This document shows positions 53,895 to 64,000 of a stretch of 64,000 bases of DNA, piece after piece. The notes below the pieces were generated by a model, which did no database searches, was not told the DNA's origin, and worked only from the letters and a program-made list of their open reading frames with translations. Made by a program: the position numbers and the translations under genes. The stretch is taken from the NCBI RefSeq assembly GCF_004310295.1, contig NZ_SISB01000016.1:55561-119560 (forward strand). The letters are read 5' to 3'. The DNA is from Pseudomonas sp. BGI-2. Lineage in GTDB: Bacteria; Pseudomonadota; Gammaproteobacteria; Pseudomonadales; Pseudomonadaceae. Every line of letters starts with the position of its first letter. The stretch's first letter is position 1.

Positions 53895-56117
53895 ATGAAT
53901 ACCGAAGGACTCACTGAAGTTGCCGTAAAGGAAGCTCAACCCGTGGTCGAGCAAATCGCCGAGACACCGCCGGAACTGGAGCCCGCTCCCCCTGCGGCGG
54001 TGACCGAAACCGCGACGGCGGCACCGGCGATTGCCATTCCCGGTCTGGATGACAGCAGCCTGTATATCCATCGCGAGCTCTCGCAACTGCAGTTCAACAT
54101 CCGCGTGCTGGAACAGGCGCTGGATGAGTCCTACCCGTTGCTGGAGCGGCTGAAGTTTCTGCTGATCTTCTCCAGCAACCTGGACGAGTTCTTCGAGATT
54201 CGCGTCGCCGGCCTGAAGAAGCAGATCACCTTCGCCCGTGAACAGGCCGGTGCCGATGGCCTGCAACCGCATCAGGCCCTGGCCCGCATCAGCGAGCTGG
54301 TACACGGTCACGTCGACCGCCAGTACGCGATCCTCAATGACATTCTATTGCCGGAACTGGAAAAACATCAGGTCCGCTTCATCCGTCGGCGTCACTGGAC
54401 CACCAAGATCAAAACCTGGGTGCGCCGCTATTTCCGCGACGAGATCGCGCCGATCATTACCCCGATCGGCCTCGACCCGACGCACCCGTTCCCGTTGCTG
54501 GTGAACAAGAGCCTGAACTTCATCGTCGAACTCGAAGGTATCGACGCCTTCGGTCGCGATTCCGGTCTGGCGATCATCCCGGCGCCACGCCTGTTGCCGC
54601 GCGTCATCAAGTTGCCGGAAGAAGTCGGCGGCGCGGGCGACAACTATGTGTTCCTGTCGTCGATGATCCACGCGCACGCCGATGACCTGTTCCAGGGCAT
54701 GAAGGTCAAGGGCTGCTACCAGTTCCGCCTGACCCGTAACGCCGACCTTTCCGTCGACACCGAAGATGTAGAAGACCTGGCCCGCGCGCTGCGCGGCGAG
54801 TTGTTCTCCCGTCGCTACGGTGACGCGGTGCGTCTTGAAGTTGCCGACACCTGCCCGAAACAGTTGTCCGACTACTTGCTCAAACAGTTCAACCTGCACG
54901 AGACCGAGCTGTATCAGGTCAACGGTCCGGTCAACCTGACCCGCCTGTTCAGCATCACCGGTCTGGACAGTCAGCGTGAGCTGCAATACATGCCGTTCAC
55001 CCCGCAGATCCCGAAACTGCTGCAGAACAGCGAGAACATTTTCAGTGTGATCAGCAAGCAGGACATCCTGTTGCTGCACCCGTTCGAGTCGTTCACGCCG
55101 GTGGTCGACCTGCTGCGCCAGGCGGCCAAGGACCCGCATGTCTTGGCGGTCCGTCAGACCCTGTACCGCTCTGGCGCCAACTCGGAAATCGTGGATGCGC
55201 TGGTGGATGCTGCGCGTAACGGCAAAGAGGTCACCGCGGTGATCGAATTGCGCGCGCGGTTCGATGAAGAGTCCAACCTGCAACTGGCCAGCCGTCTGCA
55301 AGCGGCCGGTGCGGTGGTGATTTACGGCGTGGTCGGCTTCAAGACCCACGCCAAGATGATGCTGATTCTGCGTCGCGAGGCCGGCGAAATCGTGCGTTAT
55401 GCGCATTTGGGCACGGGTAACTACCACGCGGCCAACGCCCGTCTGTACACCGACTACAGCTTGCTGACCTCCGACGATGCCTTGTGCGAAGACGTTGGCA
55501 AACTGTTCAGCCAGCTGATCGGCATGGGTAAAACCCTGCGCATGAAGAAGCTGCTGCACGCGCCGTTCACGTTGAAGAAGGGCATGCTCGACATGATTGC
55601 CCGCGAAACCCAGTTCGCCCTCGACGGCAAACCGGCGCACATCATCGCCAAGTTCAACTCGCTGACCGATCCGAAGATCATTCGCGCGTTGTACAAGGCC
55701 AGTCAGTCCGGAGTGCGAATCGATCTGGTGGTGCGCGGCATGTGCTGCCTGCGGCCGGGCATCGCCGGGGTATCGCACAACATCCACGTGCGCTCGATCA
55801 TCGGTCGTTTCCTGGAACACACCCGGGTCTTCTATTTCCTCAATGGCGGTGAAGAGCAGATGTTCCTGTCCAGCGCCGACTGGATGGAGCGCAACCTCGA
55901 CAAGCGCGTCGAGACTTGCTTCCCGGTCGAGGGCAAGAAGCTGATCATGCGGGTCAAGAAAGAGCTGGAGCTTTATCTGACCGACAACACCCACAGCTGG
56001 AGCCTGCAGGCGGATGGTCGCTACATCCGCAACACGCCGACCGGCAACCAGAACCCGCGCAGTGCACAGGCGACGCTGCTGGAGCGTTTGGGTAGTCCAA
56101 TCCTGACCGTTCGATAA
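53895..56117 (+). CDS. ppk: polyphosphate kinase 1
   Basis: A 740-residue enzyme that makes polyphosphate from ATP. After a disordered Ala/Pro/Glu-rich 50-residue head comes the PPK1 core ([19 protein letters not shown]). The phospho-histidine is in [11 protein letters not shown] near residue 510 and the second catalytic histidine in [10 protein letters not shown] near 642. The extra N-terminal stretch is longer than in E. coli. It lies 18 bases after hemB and is convergent with ppx across a shared hairpin. Confidence 0.96.
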   Translation: MNTEGLTEVAVKEAQPVVEQIAETPPELEPAPPAAVTETATAAPAIAIPGLDDSSLYIHRELSQLQFNIRVLEQALDESYPLLERLKFLLIFSSNLDEFFEIRVAGLKKQITFAREQAGADGLQPHQALARISELVHGHVDRQYAILNDILLPELEKHQVRFIRRRHWTTKIKTWVRRYFRDEIAPIITPIGLDPTHPFPLLVNKSLNFIVELEGIDAFGRDSGLAIIPAPRLLPRVIKLPEEVGGAGDNYVFLSSMIHAHADDLFQGMKVKGCYQFRLTRNADLSVDTEDVEDLARALRGELFSRRYGDAVRLEVADTCPKQLSDYLLKQFNLHETELYQVNGPVNLTRLFSITGLDSQRELQYMPFTPQIPKLLQNSENIFSVISKQDILLLHPFESFTPVVDLLRQAAKDPHVLAVRQTLYRSGANSEIVDALVDAARNGKEVTAVIELRARFDEESNLQLASRLQAAGAVVIYGVVGFKTHAKMMLILRREAGEIVRYAHLGTGNYHAANARLYTDYSLLTSDDALCEDVGKLFSQLIGMGKTLRMKKLLHAPFTLKKGMLDMIARETQFALDGKPAHIIAKFNSLTDPKIIRALYKASQSGVRIDLVVRGMCCLRPGIAGVSHNIHVRSIIGRFLEHTRVFYFLNGGEEQMFLSSADWMERNLDKRVETCFPVEGKKLIMRVKKELELYLTDNTHSWSLQADGRYIRNTPTGNQNPRSAQATLLERLGSPILTVR

Positions 56118-56128
56118 CACGCAAAACC

Positions 56129-56249
56129 TGTGGGAGCGAGCTCTTGTGGCGAGGGGATTTATCCCCGTTGGACTGCGCAGCAGTCCCTTTGGGGCCGCTT
56201 CGCGCCCCAGCGGGGATAAAACCCCTCGCCACAAAGGCTCGCTCCCACA
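56129..56249. repeat. composite palindromic repeat (family D) after ppk
   Basis: TGTGGGAGCGAGC at the left end and GCTCGCTCCCACA at the right end enclose GGCGAGGGGATTTATCCCCG and CGGGGATAAAACCCCTCGCC, and an inner GACTGCGCAGCAGTC. Three nested palindromes share one centre region. Confidence 0.82.
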
Positions 56250-56282
56250 TGTGAATGGTGTCGCCTGTTGAATTGCAGGCAC

Positions 56283-56312
56283 AAAAAAGGCCTTCCGAAG
56301 AAGGCCTTTTTC
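56283..56312. terminator. bidirectional terminator between ppk and ppx
   Basis: AAAAAAGGCCTTC-CGAA-GAAGGCCTTTTT, symmetric, so it can serve both convergent genes. Confidence 0.92.
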
Positions 56313-56322
56313 AATTTCAGGT

Positions 56323-57831
56323 TTAGCGGACGTTCAGCGTAAAGCTGACCCGGGTCAGCCATTCCGCTTCGAGGGCGAAGTCGGCCTGGGTCAGCTGGTT
56401 TTCGTCCAGCCAGTTTTCCGGGAACAACAAATCGAGGCTGTCGCGCTTGGCGTGCAATACGACCTGTGGCATTTCCTGGGTGCCGCGAATGTGATGGAAC
56501 AGGATCGCAAAGCGCAGCAGCACGCACAGGCGAATCAGCTTGATGCCGTCATCGCCAAAATCGGCAAACCGGTCCCGGGGAATGTTGCGGCGGTGACCAC
56601 GCACCAATAGCGCGAGCATCAGTTGGTCCTCTCGGGAGAACCCGGCCAGGTCCGAGTGCTCGATCAGGTAGGCGCCGTGCTTGTGGTACTGATAGTGAGC
56701 GATGTCCAGGCCCACTTCATGGACCTTGGCGGCCCAGCCGAGCAGTTCGCGCCAGACGCCGTCATTCAGATCCCAATCCTTGGCCACTTGATCGAAGGCA
56801 TGCAGGGCTTTGCGTTCGACCCGCGCCGCTTGTTCGAGATCGACGTGATAACGCTCCATCAACGAACTGAGCGTGCGCTCACGGACGTCTTCGTGGTGAT
56901 GACGGCCTAGCAGGTCATAGAGCACGCCTTCACGCAGGGCGCCTTCACAGTGGTCCATGCGTTGCAGTTCGAGGGCGTCGAAGATTGCTTCGAGAATCGC
57001 CAGGCCCGCAGGAAAAATCGCGCGGCGGTCCGGCTTGATGCCTTCGAAATCGATTTTCTCGACATCGCCCAGCTTGATCAGTTTGCGCTTGAGCCAGGCC
57101 AAACCTTCGGCATTGACCTCGCCCGTGCCATGACCGCCGGCCTTCAGCGCCAAACCGATAGCGCGGATGGTGCCTGAGGAGCCGATGGCTTCATCCCAGG
57201 TCAGGCGGTGCAGGGCGTGTTCGATGCTCATGATCTCCAGCCGCGCTGCGGTGTACGCCTGGGCGTAGCGGGCCGGGGTGATCTTGCCGTCCTTGAAGTA
57301 GCGCTGGGTATAACTGACGCAGCCCATTTGCAGGCTTTCGCGCAGCAGCGGTTCGAAGCGCTGGCCGATAATGAACTCGGTACTGCCGCCGCCGATGTCG
57401 GCAACCAGGCGTTTACCCGGGGTGTCGGCGAGGGTGTGGGACACGCCAAGGTAGATCAGGCGAGCTTCTTCACGACCGGAGATGACCTCCACCGAATGCC
57501 CGAGGATTTCTTCGGCGCGGCGGATGAATTCGCCGCGGTTGCGCGCTTCACGCAGGGCGTTGGTGCCGACGATCCGCACGGCGCCAGGGGGCATACCGTT
57601 GATCAGTTGGGCAAAACGCTTCAGGCAATCGAGCCCGCGCTGCATGGATTCTTCGTTGAGGTGGCGCTCTTCGTCGATGCCGGCGGCCAGCTGAACCTTC
57701 TCCCCGAGACGCTCGAGAATACGGATTTCGCCGTTCTGGGCCTTGGCCACGACCATGTGAAAGCTGTTGGAGCCCAGGTCGATTGCGGCGATCAGGGACA
57801 GATTCTTGGCTTGGGATTGCGGCATGGTCAT
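56323..57831 (-). CDS. ppx: exopolyphosphatase
   Basis: A 502-residue Ppx/GppA enzyme that removes terminal phosphate from polyphosphate. The actin-like fold motifs are [15 protein letters not shown] (residues about 13-27) and [14 protein letters not shown] near 145. The C-terminal HD-like helical domain has [25 protein letters not shown]. Two in-frame ATGs lie at 57831 and 57825; neither has a clear ribosome site. Together with ppk it sets cellular polyphosphate. Confidence 0.95.
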   Translation of the reverse strand: MTMPQSQAKNLSLIAAIDLGSNSFHMVVAKAQNGEIRILERLGEKVQLAAGIDEERHLNEESMQRGLDCLKRFAQLINGMPPGAVRIVGTNALREARNRGEFIRRAEEILGHSVEVISGREEARLIYLGVSHTLADTPGKRLVADIGGGSTEFIIGQRFEPLLRESLQMGCVSYTQRYFKDGKITPARYAQAYTAARLEIMSIEHALHRLTWDEAIGSSGTIRAIGLALKAGGHGTGEVNAEGLAWLKRKLIKLGDVEKIDFEGIKPDRRAIFPAGLAILEAIFDALELQRMDHCEGALREGVLYDLLGRHHHEDVRERTLSSLMERYHVDLEQAARVERKALHAFDQVAKDWDLNDGVWRELLGWAAKVHEVGLDIAHYQYHKHGAYLIEHSDLAGFSREDQLMLALLVRGHRRNIPRDRFADFGDDGIKLIRLCVLLRFAILFHHIRGTQEMPQVVLHAKRDSLDLLFPENWLDENQLTQADFALEAEWLTRVSFTLNVR

Positions 57832-57950
57832 GGGGTCTCGGTCGATAACCCAGACATCGTGCCACGATCAAAGGCTGACGCCAACGCGCAGGAGTTGTGG
57901 AAGGCTGCGTTCTTTTGGCGCGGGGACATTTGCAGTGCTGCTGATGGCCT

Positions 57951-58034
57951 CTTCGCGAGCAAGCCCGCTCCCACCTTTAACCGGGTTGCTCAGCCACAAC
58001 GCGGTCAACTGTGGGAGCGGGCTTGCTCGCGAAG
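57951..58034. repeat. REPIN (family B)
   Basis: CTTCGCGAGCAAGCCCGCTC... mirrored by ...GAGCGGGCTTGCTCGCGAAG in the gap between ppx and the amino acid transporter operon. Nothing else is seen in that 230-base gap. Confidence 0.86.
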
Positions 58035-58060
58035 GCGGCATCGCTGACTCCAGAGATCTT

Positions 58061-58798
58061 TCAGCCCGCCGCTTCAACCGTCCCGATAAAGTTCGCCAAC
58101 TCCGCGGTCTGCGGGTTCGCAAACAAAATCTTCGGATCCCCCACCTCATGCACCTTGCCCTGATGCATGAACACCAACTTATCCCCAACCTCCCGGGCAA
58201 AACGCATTTCATGGGTGACCATGATCAATGTCATGCCTTCCCTGGCCAGTTGCCGGACCACGCTCAGCACCTCATTAACCCATTCCGGATCCAGCGCCGA
58301 GGTGATCTCGTCGCACAGCAGCACCTTCGGCGACATCGCCAGCGCCCGGGCAATCGCCACGCGCTGTTGCTGCCCGCCAGACAATCGGTCCGGGAAGGCA
58401 TCAAATTTCTCGCCCAACCCGACCCGTTCCAGCATCTCCCGCGCCAGCTCGACAGCCTTGGTCTTCGGCACTTTCTGCACCACTTGCGGCGCGAGCATCA
58501 CGTTTTCGCCCACGGTCAGGTGCGGGAACAGGTTGAACTGCTGAAACACCATCCCGACTTTCTGCCGCAAGCTGCGCAGATCGGCACGGGCGGCGTCGAG
58601 GTATTCGCCGTCGACTTCGATCACGCCGTCGTTGATCGATTCCAGGCCATTGAGCGTGCGCAGCAAGGTCGATTTGCCCGAGCCGCTACGGCCGATGATC
58701 GCCACCACCTGGCCTTCCTCGACGCTCAGGTCGATGCCTTTGAGCACATGGTGGTCGCCGTAGTATTTATGCAGGGCGGAAATTCTAAGCAGAGGCAT
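58061..58798 (-). CDS. polar amino acid ABC transporter ATP-binding protein
   Basis: A 245-residue ATPase of the GlnQ/HisP type. Walker A is GRSGSGKST, the signature LSGGQQQRVAIARAL, Walker B LLCDEITSAL and the H-loop MVTHEM. I start at ATG 58798 (MPLLRISALHKYYG). It overlaps the upstream permease gene by 14 bases and is the last gene of a four-gene importer operon. The substrate is an amino acid or related amine. Confidence 0.94.
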   Translation of the reverse strand: MPLLRISALHKYYGDHHVLKGIDLSVEEGQVVAIIGRSGSGKSTLLRTLNGLESINDGVIEVDGEYLDAARADLRSLRQKVGMVFQQFNLFPHLTVGENVMLAPQVVQKVPKTKAVELAREMLERVGLGEKFDAFPDRLSGGQQQRVAIARALAMSPKVLLCDEITSALDPEWVNEVLSVVRQLAREGMTLIMVTHEMRFAREVGDKLVFMHQGKVHEVGDPKILFANPQTAELANFIGTVEAAG

Positions 58799-59435
58799 GC
58801 AGTCTCCTTTCCAGGTAGCGCGCACTGAGGGACAAGGGGTAGCAAAGCAGGAAGTAACCGAGGGCCACGAGGCCGTAGACCATGAAGGGTTCGAAGGTCG
58901 CGTTGGCGAGCATGCCGCCGGTCTTGGTCAGTTCGGTGAAGCCGATGATCGAGGTCACGGCGGTGCCTTTGACCACTTGCACCGAGAAGCCCACGGTCGG
59001 CGCCACAGCAATCCGCAGCGCTTGCGGCAGAATCACGTAGCGCAGTTGCTCAAGCGGATTGAGCGCCAGGCTCGACGAGGCTTCCCACTGGCCATTGGGG
59101 ATCGATTCGACGCAGCCACGCCAGATTTCCGCCAAGTAGGCGCTGGTGAACAGCGTCAGGGCCAGCGCCGCCGCCATCCACGGCGAAATCTCCACGCCGG
59201 CCAGCGCCACGCCGAAAAACACCAAAAACAACTGCATTAACAGCGGCGTGCCCTGGAACAGCTCGATGTAGGTGCGGGCAACGTTGTGCGGCAGGGGGGT
59301 TTTCGAGATGCGCATGACCATGATCAGCAAGCCGATCAGTCCGCCGCCGATAAACGCCACCAGCGACAGCGCCAGAGTCCATTGCAGGCCAGTGAGCAGG
59401 TTGCGCACGACGTCCCAGAACGTGAAATCGCTCAT
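58785..59435 (-). CDS. polar amino acid ABC transporter permease (HisM-like)
   Basis: A 216-residue membrane protein with about five helices. The HisMQ family marks RTYIELFQGTPLLMQLFLVFF and the EAA loop (EASSSLALNPLEQLRYVILPQALR) are clear. The start at 59435 follows GAGGAGC. It forms a heterodimer with the permease upstream, with which it shares an ATGA overlap. Confidence 0.93.
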   Translation of the reverse strand: MSDFTFWDVVRNLLTGLQWTLALSLVAFIGGGLIGLLIMVMRISKTPLPHNVARTYIELFQGTPLLMQLFLVFFGVALAGVEISPWMAAALALTLFTSAYLAEIWRGCVESIPNGQWEASSSLALNPLEQLRYVILPQALRIAVAPTVGFSVQVVKGTAVTSIIGFTELTKTGGMLANATFEPFMVYGLVALGYFLLCYPLSLSARYLERRLHASA

Positions 59436-60100
59436 TGGCTGCTCCTCGATAGGTAGCGACGGCCGATCCAGTTCAGCAACTGGCGGATCAACAGCGCCAT
59501 GCACAGGTACAGCAGCGTGGTCAGGGCATAGGTTTCAAAGGCGCGGAAGTTGCGTGATTGAATGAAGTTGGCGGCGAAGCTCAACTCCTCGGTTGCGATC
59601 TGCGAGCAGACCGCCGAGCCGAGCATGACGATGATGATCTGGCTGCTCAGGGCCGGCCAGACTTTGCCTAACGCCGGCAGCAGGATCACGTGGCGGAACG
59701 CTTCGAATCGGCTCATCGCCAAGGCAGCAGCGGCTTCCAGCTGTCCCCGGGGGATCGCCTGAATGCCGGCGCGGATGATCTCGGTCGAGTAAGCCCCGAG
59801 GTTGATTACCATCGCCAGCACCGCTGCCTGCCATTCTGAGATCTGCACGCCCAGCGACGGCAAGCCGAAGAAGATGAAAAACAGCTGCACCAGAAACGGC
59901 GTGTTGCGGATCAATTCGACGTAGACCCCGAAGATCGTCGAGAACGGGCGGATATTCCACGCCCGCACCAACGCTCCGACAATGCCCAGACCCACGCCGA
60001 ACACTGCGCCGATGGCCGTCAACTCAAGGGTGAACAGCGCGCCGCGCAGCAGCAGGTCGGTGTTTTGCACCACCGGCAGAAAGTCGAACTGATAGGCCAT
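59432..60100 (-). CDS. polar amino acid ABC transporter permease (HisQ-like)
   Basis: A 222-residue partner of the permease downstream. It has the marks YVELIRNTPFLVQLFFIFFG and the EAA loop (EAAAALAMSRFEAFRHVILLPALG). It starts 21 bases after the binding-protein gene ends. The order binding protein, permease, permease, ATPase is the usual one for this transporter class. Confidence 0.93.
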   Translation of the reverse strand: MAYQFDFLPVVQNTDLLLRGALFTLELTAIGAVFGVGLGIVGALVRAWNIRPFSTIFGVYVELIRNTPFLVQLFFIFFGLPSLGVQISEWQAAVLAMVINLGAYSTEIIRAGIQAIPRGQLEAAAALAMSRFEAFRHVILLPALGKVWPALSSQIIIVMLGSAVCSQIATEELSFAANFIQSRNFRAFETYALTTLLYLCMALLIRQLLNWIGRRYLSRSSQ

Positions 60101-60121
60101 ATCAAGTCTCCCGAGCGACGA

Positions 60122-60907
60122 TCAGAGATCGGCCGGCAACGGCTCTTTCAGCCAGGTCCGGGAGTTTTTCTCCAGCGCGCCGTCGGTCTTGGCGGTGGCG
60201 AGGATCTGATTGACCTTGCCCAGCAACGCCGGCTCGTTCTTGTTCACGCCGACATAGACCGGCGAGTCCTTGAGCTTCACTTTCAGCGCAGGCACGCGTT
60301 TCGGGTTTTTCTCGCTGATCGCCACCATCACCACGTTGCCGCTGGCGATCAGGTCGACTTGCCCGGCGAGGTAAGCGGCGATGGTCGAGTTGTTGTCTTC
60401 AAAGCGCTTGATGGTCACGCCTTCGGGAGCGACTTTGGTCAGTTCGATGTCTTCGATGGCGCCTCGGGTAACGCTGACGGTTTTGCCCTTGAGGTCGTCC
60501 AGGCCTTTGATGTCGGCGTCTGGCGGACCAAACACGGCGAGGTAGAACGGCGCATAGGCGCTGGAGAAATCGATGACTTTCTCGCGCTCGGGGTTCTTGC
60601 CCAGGCTGGAGATCACCAGATCGACCTTGCCGGTGGTCAGGAACGGGATGCGGTTGGTGCTGTTGACCGGCGTAAGCTCAAGCTTGACCTTGAGTTGGTC
60701 GGCCAGCAGTTTAGCGGTGTCGATATCGAGGCCGCGAGGTTTCATGTCCGGGCCGACCGAGCCGAACGGCGGGAAGTCCTGAGGCACGGCCACCTTGAGG
60801 ACGCCGCGTTTGACCACATCCTCCAGACCGTCGGCGTGAGCGGGTGCCTGGCCCAGCATCAGGCTGGCAAACAGGGCGGTGAGCAGGGCGCTGTAACGCA
60901 GGGTCAT
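60122..60907 (-). CDS. amino acid ABC transporter substrate-binding protein
   Basis: A 261-residue periplasmic binding protein of family 3. A signal peptide (ALLTALFASLMLGQAPAHA) is followed by VLKVAVPQDFPPFG and the family signature GLDIDTAKLLADQL; ARG/ASP ligand residues lie in TTGKVDLVISSLGKNPER. I start at ATG 60907; the longer frame upstream lacks a signal sequence. It is the first gene of the transporter operon, behind a region with FadR-type sites. Confidence 0.94.
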   Translation of the reverse strand: MTLRYSALLTALFASLMLGQAPAHADGLEDVVKRGVLKVAVPQDFPPFGSVGPDMKPRGLDIDTAKLLADQLKVKLELTPVNSTNRIPFLTTGKVDLVISSLGKNPEREKVIDFSSAYAPFYLAVFGPPDADIKGLDDLKGKTVSVTRGAIEDIELTKVAPEGVTIKRFEDNNSTIAAYLAGQVDLIASGNVVMVAISEKNPKRVPALKVKLKDSPVYVGVNKNEPALLGKVNQILATAKTDGALEKNSRTWLKEPLPADL

Positions 60908-61021
60908 GGCATATCTCCGGATCGGCGAGAAGTGATTTCTGCGGATCGACCGAGCATGGGCCATGCCAAGAAGTGGTTTTGGGTGTCCCAGGTCACGGTT
61001 TTGCTGGATTCGTTCGGTCTT

Positions 61022-61036
61022 ACTGGTCTGAACAGT
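61022..61036. promoter_or_regulatory. FadR-family operator candidate
   Basis: ACTGGTCTGAACAGT is an imperfect palindrome that differs by one base from the common TGGTC-N-GACCA box of FadR-type regulators. It lies between the divergent transporter operon and regulator gene, 115 bases before the binding-protein start. Confidence 0.55.
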
Positions 61037-61109
61037 GCAAGGGCGTTTCGCACCCTCATAGCGCATCCTTGAAGCGTGCCGAACCCCCATGGGGCACGAC
61101 TTGCCGGGC

Positions 61110-61129
61110 GTTGTGAATAGCTTTACAAC
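61110..61129. promoter_or_regulatory. second inverted repeat near the FadR-type gene
   Basis: GTTGT-N10-ACAAC, 35 bases before the regulator start, where it could cover its own promoter. Weaker than the site at 61022. Confidence 0.3.
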
Positions 61130-61163
61130 TAGCCGCTCATTGTCCTGGTTCGCCTGAAAAACC

Positions 61164-61871
61164 ATGAATTCGATTTCCCGAGCCGTACCTGAAGTGGCGC
61201 TGCAAGCCATCCGGAAACTGATCACCGAACAGGGTTTCGCGCCGGGCGATGCTTTGCCCTCGCAGCGGGATCTGGCGGTGCAATTGGGGGTCAGTCGGGC
61301 GTCGCTGCGTGAGGCGTTATCGTCGTTGAGTGCGCTGGGCGCGATCAGCATCCAGCCGGGCAAGGGCGTGTTCGTGCAGTCACCGGTCGATTTGCCGCGA
61401 GGCGATGCGGCGCTGAGTTGGCCATTCGCGGCCCTGGCGTCGCCGTTGGATATTTTCCAGTTGCGCTATGCTCTGGAAGGCTTTGCCGCCGGTTTGGCCG
61501 CGGTGACCCTGAGCACTCAGGAACTCGATACGCTGGAAGACAACGTTGCCGCCATGCGTAACGAATTGAAGGCCGGCGACTTCGAAGCGGCGGCGCGACT
61601 TGATTTCGATTTTCACCGACGCATTCTGCTGGCCAGCGGCAATCAGGCGATGCTGAGCATCCTCACGGCCAGCGCCGACATTTTTCTGGAGAGTCAGAAG
61701 CTACCGTTCATCCGAGCCGAACGGGCCATGGAAACCTGGCAGGAGCACCGCAAAATCCTCCGCGCACTGGCCAGGCGCTCGTCCGGCGCGGCGCAGAAGG
61801 CCATGCAGGAACATGTGCGCAATGCAGCCCTGCGTACTGGAATTGCCTTCGTCGCTCCCGCCACCTCATGA
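61164..61871 (+). CDS. FadR/GntR-family transcriptional regulator
   Basis: A 235-residue regulator. The winged helix is at residues 10-75 (ITEQGFAPGDALPSQRDLAV, then LGVSRASLREALSSL). The C-terminal FCD helical domain (LQYALEG... with DFDFHRRILLASGN) should bind a small carboxylate or amino acid and a metal. Divergence from the amino acid importer and shared upstream region make it the likely repressor of that operon. trxA follows on the same strand after 120 bases. Confidence 0.92.
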   Translation: MNSISRAVPEVALQAIRKLITEQGFAPGDALPSQRDLAVQLGVSRASLREALSSLSALGAISIQPGKGVFVQSPVDLPRGDAALSWPFAALASPLDIFQLRYALEGFAAGLAAVTLSTQELDTLEDNVAAMRNELKAGDFEAAARLDFDFHRRILLASGNQAMLSILTASADIFLESQKLPFIRAERAMETWQEHRKILRALARRSSGAAQKAMQEHVRNAALRTGIAFVAPATS

Positions 61872-61991
61872 CTTGAGCTATACCCAAACTCATGCGGCAC
61901 CATAGCGAGACTCAATCAACTGCACCTTCCTGAACGGGGGAAGGGCGGCTATGATGGGCCACGTTTTTTTGCTTACAACCTGGAGACTTCC

Positions 61992-62321
61992 ATGAGCAGC
62001 GATCTTATCAAACACGTCACCGACGCTAGCTTCGACGTCGACGTCCTCAAGGCCGAAGGCGCTGTACTGGTCGACTACTGGGCTGAATGGTGCGGCCCTT
62101 GCAAAATGATCGCTCCTGTTCTGGACGAAATTGCTGAAACCTACAAAGGCAAGCTGACCATTGCCAAGCTGAACATCGACGAGAACCAGGAAACCCCGGC
62201 CAAGCATGGCGTGCGTGGTATCCCGACTCTGATGCTGTTCAAGAACGGCACCGTTGAAGCGACCAAGGTCGGCGCACTGTCGAAGTCGCAACTGGCTGCC
62301 TTCCTCGACGCCAACATCTAA
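61992..62321 (+). CDS. trxA: thioredoxin 1
   Basis: A 109-residue thioredoxin. The redox motif is WCGPCK at residues 33-38, the buried aspartate and cis-proline (GIPTLMLF) are present, and length is exactly that of E. coli TrxA plus one. It reduces cytoplasmic disulfides with NADPH via TrxB. CTGGAG precedes the start. A strong terminator follows. Confidence 0.97.
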   Translation: MSSDLIKHVTDASFDVDVLKAEGAVLVDYWAEWCGPCKMIAPVLDEIAETYKGKLTIAKLNIDENQETPAKHGVRGIPTLMLFKNGTVEATKVGALSKSQLAAFLDANI

Positions 62322-62341
62322 GCGTTGTTATAAAGCGTCAT

Positions 62342-62373
62342 GAAAAGGCCCCGCATATTGCGGGGCCTTTTCG
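62342..62373 (+). terminator. rho-independent terminator after trxA
   Basis: AAAAGGCCCCGCA-TATT-GCGGGGCCTTTT, nine GC-rich pairs with A and T flanks. Confidence 0.93.
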
Positions 62374-62374
62374 T

Positions 62375-62569
62375 TATTGAGGGCTAGACGCTCCGAAACT
62401 CAGGTGGTACATTCGGCCCCGCACTGGTTTCTCCATTGCCCCCTGCTAGCCGTCGCCGACGCACTCCTTTTCGAATAAGTACGCGATCCTGTCGCCTTCT
62501 CTGCGGCGCGGCCTCATTAAGCCAAAAGCTTAATTTCCCCCCCTCCATAAATGATTACGTCATTCCTAT
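62375..62569 (+). promoter_or_regulatory. rho leader region
   Basis: About 195 bases between the trxA terminator and rho. It is C-rich (several CC runs, e.g. TTTCCCCCCCTCC near 62533-62545) and has no Shine-Dalgarno close to the start. Rho is known to autoregulate through its leader in E. coli; a C-rich, G-poor leader fits a rut site. This is inference. Confidence 0.45.
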
Positions 62570-63829
<1,260 letters not shown>

Positions 63830-63845
63830 GACGGTTTTTTAACCG

Positions 63846-63880
63846 CTAAAAATGGCGTCCTTCGGGGCGCCATTTTTTTT
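63846..63880 (+). terminator. rho-independent terminator after rho
   Basis: AAAAATGGCGTCC-TTCG-GGGCGCCATTTTTTTT. The T run runs directly into the putative intron start. Confidence 0.92.
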
Positions 63881-63881
63881 G

Positions 63882-64000
63882 GTGCGCCAGGCATGGCGCG
63901 TTGCGCGAAGCGCAACCAGCTTGGCTGTGGTGGCCACGCTGGTGACTTGGAGGTGAAAGTCCTCTACACACCCGGCAAGGGGAAGTGTTAGCCAGAGGCA
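63882..64000 (+). mobile_element. 5' end of a group II intron (cut by window end)
   Basis: GTGCGCCAGGCATGGCGC begins at 63882, in the form of the GUGYG 5' end of group II introns. It is followed by paired segments and by TTGGAGGTGAAAGTCCTC, a sequence typical of domain I in bacterial introns. It starts immediately after the rho terminator T run, the preferred target of class C introns, which insert behind terminator hairpins. The reverse transcriptase gene would lie outside the window. Class and right end cannot be decided here. Confidence 0.7.

Noticed and set aside
54345..56282. 645-codon minus-strand frame opposite ppk
   Set aside because: Shadow of ppk, which has its full catalytic motifs on the other strand.

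Overview
The window is a chromosomal segment of a fluorescent-type Pseudomonas. Evidence: high GC coding with Pseudomonas-style codon bias, many short REP/REPIN repeats of Pseudomonas type, and a core gene order that I recognise from Pseudomonas genomes (comM, ubiK, glnK-amtB, sutA, xerC, dapF, lysA, cyaY, rnk, cyaA, argH, algR, hemCDXY, dsbH, algQ, algP, hemB, ppk/ppx, trxA, rho). No tRNA, rRNA, CRISPR or transposase was seen.

Region 1 (1-12968, minus strand) is the most unusual part. One tightly packed eight-gene operon is transcribed leftward: a SrfA-like bitopic membrane protein, SrfB (actin/Hsp70-fold ATPase motifs), SrfC (large P-loop GTPase-like protein), a second bitopic membrane protein, a secreted von Willebrand A protein, a LolD-like ABC ATPase, an FtsX-type permease, and a formylglycine-enzyme-like protein cut by the window edge. 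The last four resemble the TagR/S/T and PpkA-vWA parts of the type VI threonine-phosphorylation pathway, but no kinase or phosphatase is present. I infer an envelope-spanning, nucleotide-driven machine of unknown function.

Region 2 (13000-18450) is accessory. It holds a secreted DUF4432 sugar-epimerase-like protein behind a LacI-type palindrome, a pair of AT-richer unknown genes, comM, an orphan HigA-like antitoxin with its own palindrome, and a Bro-N antirepressor-like gene. Upstream of the latter is a structured RNA of the phage C4 antisense type, whose loop is complementary to the gene's ribosome binding site.

Region 3 (18450-34400) is core metabolism and regulation: ubiK; glnK-amtB behind a sigma-54 promoter and NtrC-like sites; yjbQ; sutA; the leftward lptM-lysA-dapF-DUF484-xerC-HAD operon; cyaY; rnk; class I adenylate cyclase; small conserved proteins; a glutathione transferase; argH.

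Region 4 (34400-47350) is the alginate-regulator/heme block: algR (no adjacent fimS/algZ kinase), hemC-hemD-hemX-hemY, dsbH, algQ, an FKBP isomerase, the histone-like algP, an ABC-F protein, a small MscS-like channel and a LysE exporter.

Region 5 (47400-64000) has a cytochrome c/FTR1 iron permease, YaiI, ElbB, a fatty acid hydroxylase-like protein, DedA, hemB, convergent ppk and ppx, a polar amino acid ABC transporter with a divergent FadR-type regulator, trxA and rho. Directly after the rho terminator the sequence changes to what looks like the 5' end of a group II intron running off the window.
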